Below, piece after piece: positions 60,944-64,000 of a stretch of DNA of 64,000 bases. Position numbers and translations under genes: made by a program. Position 1 is the stretch's first letter. The number at the start of each line of letters is the position of its first letter. The notes under the pieces are model-generated. The model ran no database searches. It was not told the DNA's origin and saw nothing but the letters and a program-made list of their open reading frames with translations. This DNA is from CBFHMJ01 sp965656875. Lineage in GTDB: Bacteria; Pseudomonadota; Gammaproteobacteria; Enterobacterales; Alteromonadaceae. The stretch covers positions 186,001-250,000 of the forward strand of contig CBFHMJ010000003.1 in assembly GCA_965656875.1 (NCBI GenBank), read 5' to 3'.

Positions 60944-62449
60944 ATGAAGTCTTGCCTTATTGTCAATGCATTGGGGATTGATACCCAGCATCAGCCTATT
61001 GTTTATCTCAGCAAAACAAGCCCATGGAGTACAGTAAAAGGGTTTAAAAGCAGAACCCGAGTAAAAGTCGAGGGGCCTGATGGAAACTTAGTACCAGCAA
61101 TTGTTAATTTAGTTTCAAGCGGTTTATTGAAGGACAATGAACTGGGATTAAGTGATTGTGTGCAATGTGCATTGGATGTTTCGGCGGGTGACGAAGTTTC
61201 ACTCAACTATGCTTCCCCTGTTGATTCATTAAGTGATGTGCGAGCAAAGATATATGGCGAATCACTCAATCGCGAGCAAATTTTTTCGATTGTGCGTGAT
61301 ATAGCTGCCGGACGTTACCTTGATGTACACCTGGCCGCGTTCGTTACTGCTTGCGCAGGCAAGTCTTTATCTCGAGATGAAGTACATCACTTGACGGCTG
61401 CGATGGTCGATGTAGGTAATAGAATCGACTGGAGCGAACCCAATGTCGTTGATAAACATTGTGTAGGTGGTTTACCAGGCAACAGAACGACGCCAATAGT
61501 TGTTGCTATAGTGGCTTGTAGTGGCCTTAAAATGCCTAAAACCAGTTCAAGAGCAATTACCTCACCAGCTGGTACAGCAGATACTATGGAAACCATAACG
61601 AATGTATCGCTTTCGTTAGATGAAATGAAATCAATGGTTCATCATTATGGTGCGACACTAGCCTGGGGAGGAGCTGTTTCACTGAGTCCGGCTGATGATA
61701 TTCTGATAAAAGTTGAAAGGCTGCTTGATTTGGATAGTGAAGGTCAGTTAATCGCATCGGTACTCTCTAAAAAAATAGCGGCTGGTTCAAAAATGATTGT
61801 TATTGATGTTCCTGTTGGGGCAACAGCGAAAGTTCGCACGATGGCAGCTGCGACTGAACTGGCTCAGTCGTTTGAATATGTTGCCACTCAATTAGGTGTT
61901 CAGATAAAAACGATCTATTCCGATGGTTCACAACCAGTAGGCAGAGGTATTGGGCCTGCACTTGAGGCTGTCGATGTGCTTAATGTGTTGCGATGTAAAC
62001 CAGAATCGCCTTTAGATCTGAGGCAACGATCCGTAGAGCTGGCTGGTGCATTGTTTGAATTGGCTGGCAAAGCTGAATCAGGTGAGGGTGCTGTGTTAGC
62101 AGAGTCTTATCTGGATAGTGGTCAGGCGTGGGAGAAATTCAGGCAACTTTGTTTTGCGCAAGGAGGATTTAACGAACCTGTGCCTGGGCGTTTTATTAAA
62201 GCAATAGCTGCGGATAAGGAAGGAAAAATAACATCGATGAATAATCGAATCATCGCACGAGTAGCTAAACTTGCTGGAGCGCCATTTGCTGCAGGGGCCG
62301 GTATACTGATGAATTGCAGGGTGGGCGATATTGTAAAGTCGGGAGATGAATTGTTTTATATTTATGCCGAATCAGAAGACTCGTTAACATTGGCTGCAAA
62401 TCGGGCAATAAAGAAATTATCTGCCATGATTGTAATAGCATCAGCGTAA
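60944..62449 (+). CDS. Thymidine phosphorylase family protein (long, AMP-phosphorylase-like)
   Basis: 501 residues from ATG 60944 (TTG 60941 is one codon earlier; neither has a clear ribosome site). An N-terminal extension of about 85 residues precedes the nucleoside phosphorylase fold: DIAAGRYLDVHLAAFVTACA, VDKHCVGGLPGNRTTPIVVA, SSRAITSPAGTADTME and SDGSQPVGRGIGPALEAVDV. The extension and GLPGNRTTPI-type phosphate loop are those of the archaeal AMP-phosphorylase/bacterial thymidine phosphorylase-2 group. It would split a nucleoside or nucleotide with phosphate; the substrate is not certain. 54 bp before a PRPP-synthetase-like gene. Confidence 0.88.
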   Translation: MKSCLIVNALGIDTQHQPIVYLSKTSPWSTVKGFKSRTRVKVEGPDGNLVPAIVNLVSSGLLKDNELGLSDCVQCALDVSAGDEVSLNYASPVDSLSDVRAKIYGESLNREQIFSIVRDIAAGRYLDVHLAAFVTACAGKSLSRDEVHHLTAAMVDVGNRIDWSEPNVVDKHCVGGLPGNRTTPIVVAIVACSGLKMPKTSSRAITSPAGTADTMETITNVSLSLDEMKSMVHHYGATLAWGGAVSLSPADDILIKVERLLDLDSEGQLIASVLSKKIAAGSKMIVIDVPVGATAKVRTMAAATELAQSFEYVATQLGVQIKTIYSDGSQPVGRGIGPALEAVDVLNVLRCKPESPLDLRQRSVELAGALFELAGKAESGEGAVLAESYLDSGQAWEKFRQLCFAQGGFNEPVPGRFIKAIAADKEGKITSMNNRIIARVAKLAGAPFAAGAGILMNCRVGDIVKSGDELFYIYAESEDSLTLAANRAIKKLSAMIVIASA

Positions 62450-62503
62450 GTTATACGAAATCTGCTGTCGGCAGTTGTCATTTTTAGCTGTAACGGAATT
62501 TTT

Positions 62504-63406
62504 ATGTCAAACCATGTAGTTGTCAATTTTCACTCCGATTATCGTCTCGGTGAGCAGTTAGCTAACCGATTAAACTGGCCACTACTCAGTATGGTGATTC
62601 GTAAGTTTCCCGATGATGAAAGCTATGTGAGATTATTGGATGATTGTGAGAATAAACATGTATGGATTGTCGCTACCCTGGATCACCCGGACGATAAAAT
62701 ATTCCCGTTAATAACAGCGGCGAAGTTGTTAAAAGATCATCGTGCTGAAAGTGTTAACCTGGTTTCACCTTACCTTGCTTACATGAGACAAGACAAGGCG
62801 TTTAATCCTGGTGAAGCTGTATCTGGTGTTTATTTCGGTGAGTTAATGTCGACGTTTTTTGACTCAATTATTACGATTGATCCTCATTTACATCGATTCA
62901 GTGCGTTGGCTGATGTTTATTCGATTCCTGGCAAAGTTATTTATGCAGCGCCGGTTGTCTCTCAATGGATCGCTTGTCAGATTGAAAATCCGGTGATTAT
63001 TGGGCCTGATATGGAAAGTGAGCAATGGGTATCGAAAGTGGCTGAAAAAGTCGGTTGTGATTATCTGATTTTAGAGAAAATACGTCAGGGCGATTTTGAT
63101 GTCAGTGTATCTGATATATCCAACAATTATACGAGTCATACACCGGTACTGGTTGACGATATCATTTCGTCCGGTCATACCATGCTGGAAGTTATCAGAC
63201 AACTTAATGAGAAGGGATTTAATCCTGCGATTGTCGTAGCAACCCATGGAATATTCGCAGCTGGTGCGTTTGAAAAGTTGGTGAAAGCGGGTGTTGGTCA
63301 GATTGTCACGGCGAACAGTATTCAACATATGTCGAATGCTATCGAACTGGATGAATTGTTATCGGTTGAATTAAAAGGCTTCAGTGATCAGCTGTATAAA
63401 GATTGA
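62504..63406 (+). CDS. Ribose-phosphate pyrophosphokinase-like protein
   Basis: 300 residues. PRPP-synthetase fold with two phosphoribosyltransferase-like domains: RKFPDDESYVRLLDD, SPYLAYMRQDKAFNPGEAVS (ATP-binding region), ITIDPHLHRF, and the ribose-5-phosphate loop VLVDDIISSGHTM. It differs from housekeeping Prs in having a short, altered flexible loop region (LEKIRQGDFDVSVSD), closer to archaeal-type enzymes. It probably joins ATP and a ribose phosphate to give PRPP. Paired with the phosphorylase gene upstream, so both likely serve one nucleoside-ribose salvage route; the cell's main prs should be elsewhere. Confidence 0.88.
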   Translation: MSNHVVVNFHSDYRLGEQLANRLNWPLLSMVIRKFPDDESYVRLLDDCENKHVWIVATLDHPDDKIFPLITAAKLLKDHRAESVNLVSPYLAYMRQDKAFNPGEAVSGVYFGELMSTFFDSIITIDPHLHRFSALADVYSIPGKVIYAAPVVSQWIACQIENPVIIGPDMESEQWVSKVAEKVGCDYLILEKIRQGDFDVSVSDISNNYTSHTPVLVDDIISSGHTMLEVIRQLNEKGFNPAIVVATHGIFAAGAFEKLVKAGVGQIVTANSIQHMSNAIELDELLSVELKGFSDQLYKD

Positions 63407-63427
63407 TCATTTATGAAGTGAACAGGT

Positions 63428-63456
63428 TAAAGCCAGTCGTTTGCAGACTGGCTTTA
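63428..63456. terminator. Bidirectional terminator
   Basis: TAAAGCCAGTC/GACTGGCTTTA stem with GTTTGCA loop, between convergent genes, 22 bp past the PRPP-synthetase-like stop. Confidence 0.88.
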
Positions 63457-63460
63457 TTCG

Positions 63461-63964
63461 TTAACCAAGATATTGTTTGACGAGGGGATGGTTTACCAGC
63501 CAGTACCAGATCACGGAGACTGTCCCGCCTGATTCAATAAGTTTATACGATAAACATCCATCCAGTTTTGACTTGTCCGTGCACAGATAGAGGATGTTTA
63601 ACTGTTCATCAATAATCGCTATCTGATCTGAATCTGTAAGTTTCCCGTAATCATTAAATCCGTCCGGGACATATATACTCACTGATGCAAGTTGTAGCTT
63701 TTCATAGGTTATCAATCGAGGTTTAGGGTAAATGATCATTGCACTGATGATAACGATGAAAAATGTGGCCAGAATTTTTCGACGAGTATTTGCACGGGCC
63801 TGTTTTTTCTGTAATTCCGCAAGCCGAATTTCTTTCTGTAGTTTTTCTTCCTCTCGTTTTCGTTGAACCGCCAGACGCTGTTTTTTTGCGTCTTCAGTGC
63901 TGGGGGTTTTAAGTTTTTTCCCCTGATCCTTGAGAAGTTTTTGTTTCTTAATTTCAATGGCCAT
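63461..63964 (-). CDS. Membrane protein with highly charged N-terminus, unknown function
   Basis: 167 residues. The first 60 residues are very basic and helical (AKKQRLAVQRKREEEKLQKE), likely a coiled coil in the cytoplasm; one membrane helix follows (ILATFFIVIISAMIIYP, about 64-80), and the rest (about 85 residues with a Cys pair in LYLCTDKSKLDGCL) would be periplasmic. No family recognised. Start ATG 63964 is 37 bp from the window edge. Confidence 0.72.
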   Translation of the reverse strand: MAIEIKKQKLLKDQGKKLKTPSTEDAKKQRLAVQRKREEEKLQKEIRLAELQKKQARANTRRKILATFFIVIISAMIIYPKPRLITYEKLQLASVSIYVPDGFNDYGKLTDSDQIAIIDEQLNILYLCTDKSKLDGCLSYKLIESGGTVSVIWYWLVNHPLVKQYLG

Positions 63965-64000
63965 GTATTGAAAAGTCCGCGTAGAGTCGTGTTGAAATGT

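Noticed and set aside
1..64000. CRISPR arrays, tRNA/rRNA genes, insertion sequences, prophage or integron
   Set aside because: None recognised on either strand; no transposase or integrase frame and no regularly spaced repeats beyond the CAATGG hexamers.

Overview
This window is an ordinary stretch of chromosome from a free-living, probably marine, gammaproteobacterium with moderate G+C. Several gene orders point that way: gltA divergent from sdhCDAB-sucABCD; fldA-ybfE-(DUF2788)-ybfF divergent from seqA-pgm; and yfbR beside alaA. seqA, the cryptochrome-DASH/cfa neighbourhood and a branched-chain 2-oxoacid dehydrogenase with two lipoyl domains fit an Oceanospirillales- or Alteromonadales-like organism. 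No tRNA, rRNA, transposase, integrase or CRISPR array was seen.

Layout. (1) 1-3.4 kb: the tail of a membrane-lipid/photo-oxidative-stress type cluster (DUF1365, cfa, DUF2878, chalcone-isomerase-like, DUF3833 lipoprotein). (2) 3.4-7.9 kb: a membrane-bound CadC-like regulator divergent from a membrane serine hydrolase. (3) 7.9-10.1 kb: a compact uncharacterised operon of three DUF2589 paralogues and a zinc-ribbon miniprotein. (4) 10.4-13.4 kb: a CRY-DASH photolyase divergent from an unknown lipoprotein and a DUF2237 protein. (5) 13.4-20.9 kb: an RND efflux operon with one fusion protein and two pumps. (6) 21.3-32.9 kb: the TCA-cycle block. (7) 33-41.4 kb: a PilZ protein, glnS, fur, fldA, ybfE, DUF2788, ybfF, seqA and pgm. 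(8) 41.7-48.8 kb: an astE-like gene, the branched-chain 2-oxoacid dehydrogenase operon and a Ser/Thr kinase-like protein. (9) 48.8-53.8 kb: dgt, yfbR, alaA and a chemoreceptor, all on the minus strand. (10) 53.8-55.3 kb: a 1.5-kb AT-rich stretch without a convincing gene. (11) 55.3-64 kb: a solitary hoxX, a Bax-like hydrolase, DUF2987, a GNAT enzyme, a 48-residue secreted miniprotein, a YgjV-like protein, a 59-residue acidic protein, a thymidine/AMP-phosphorylase-like enzyme paired with a PRPP-synthetase-like enzyme, and a membrane protein with a charged N-terminus.

How the genes work together. The TCA block supplies citrate synthase, succinate dehydrogenase, 2-oxoglutarate dehydrogenase E1/E2 and succinyl-CoA synthetase. 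Both 2-oxoacid dehydrogenase operons lack an E3 gene here, so one lpd elsewhere probably serves both. The least understood parts are the DUF2589 operon, the secreted miniprotein with its own terminator, the phosphorylase/PRPP-synthetase pair, the kinase-like protein, and the isolated hoxX behind an unusually long AT-rich spacer. Many genes end in clear rho-independent terminators, which help define transcription units.
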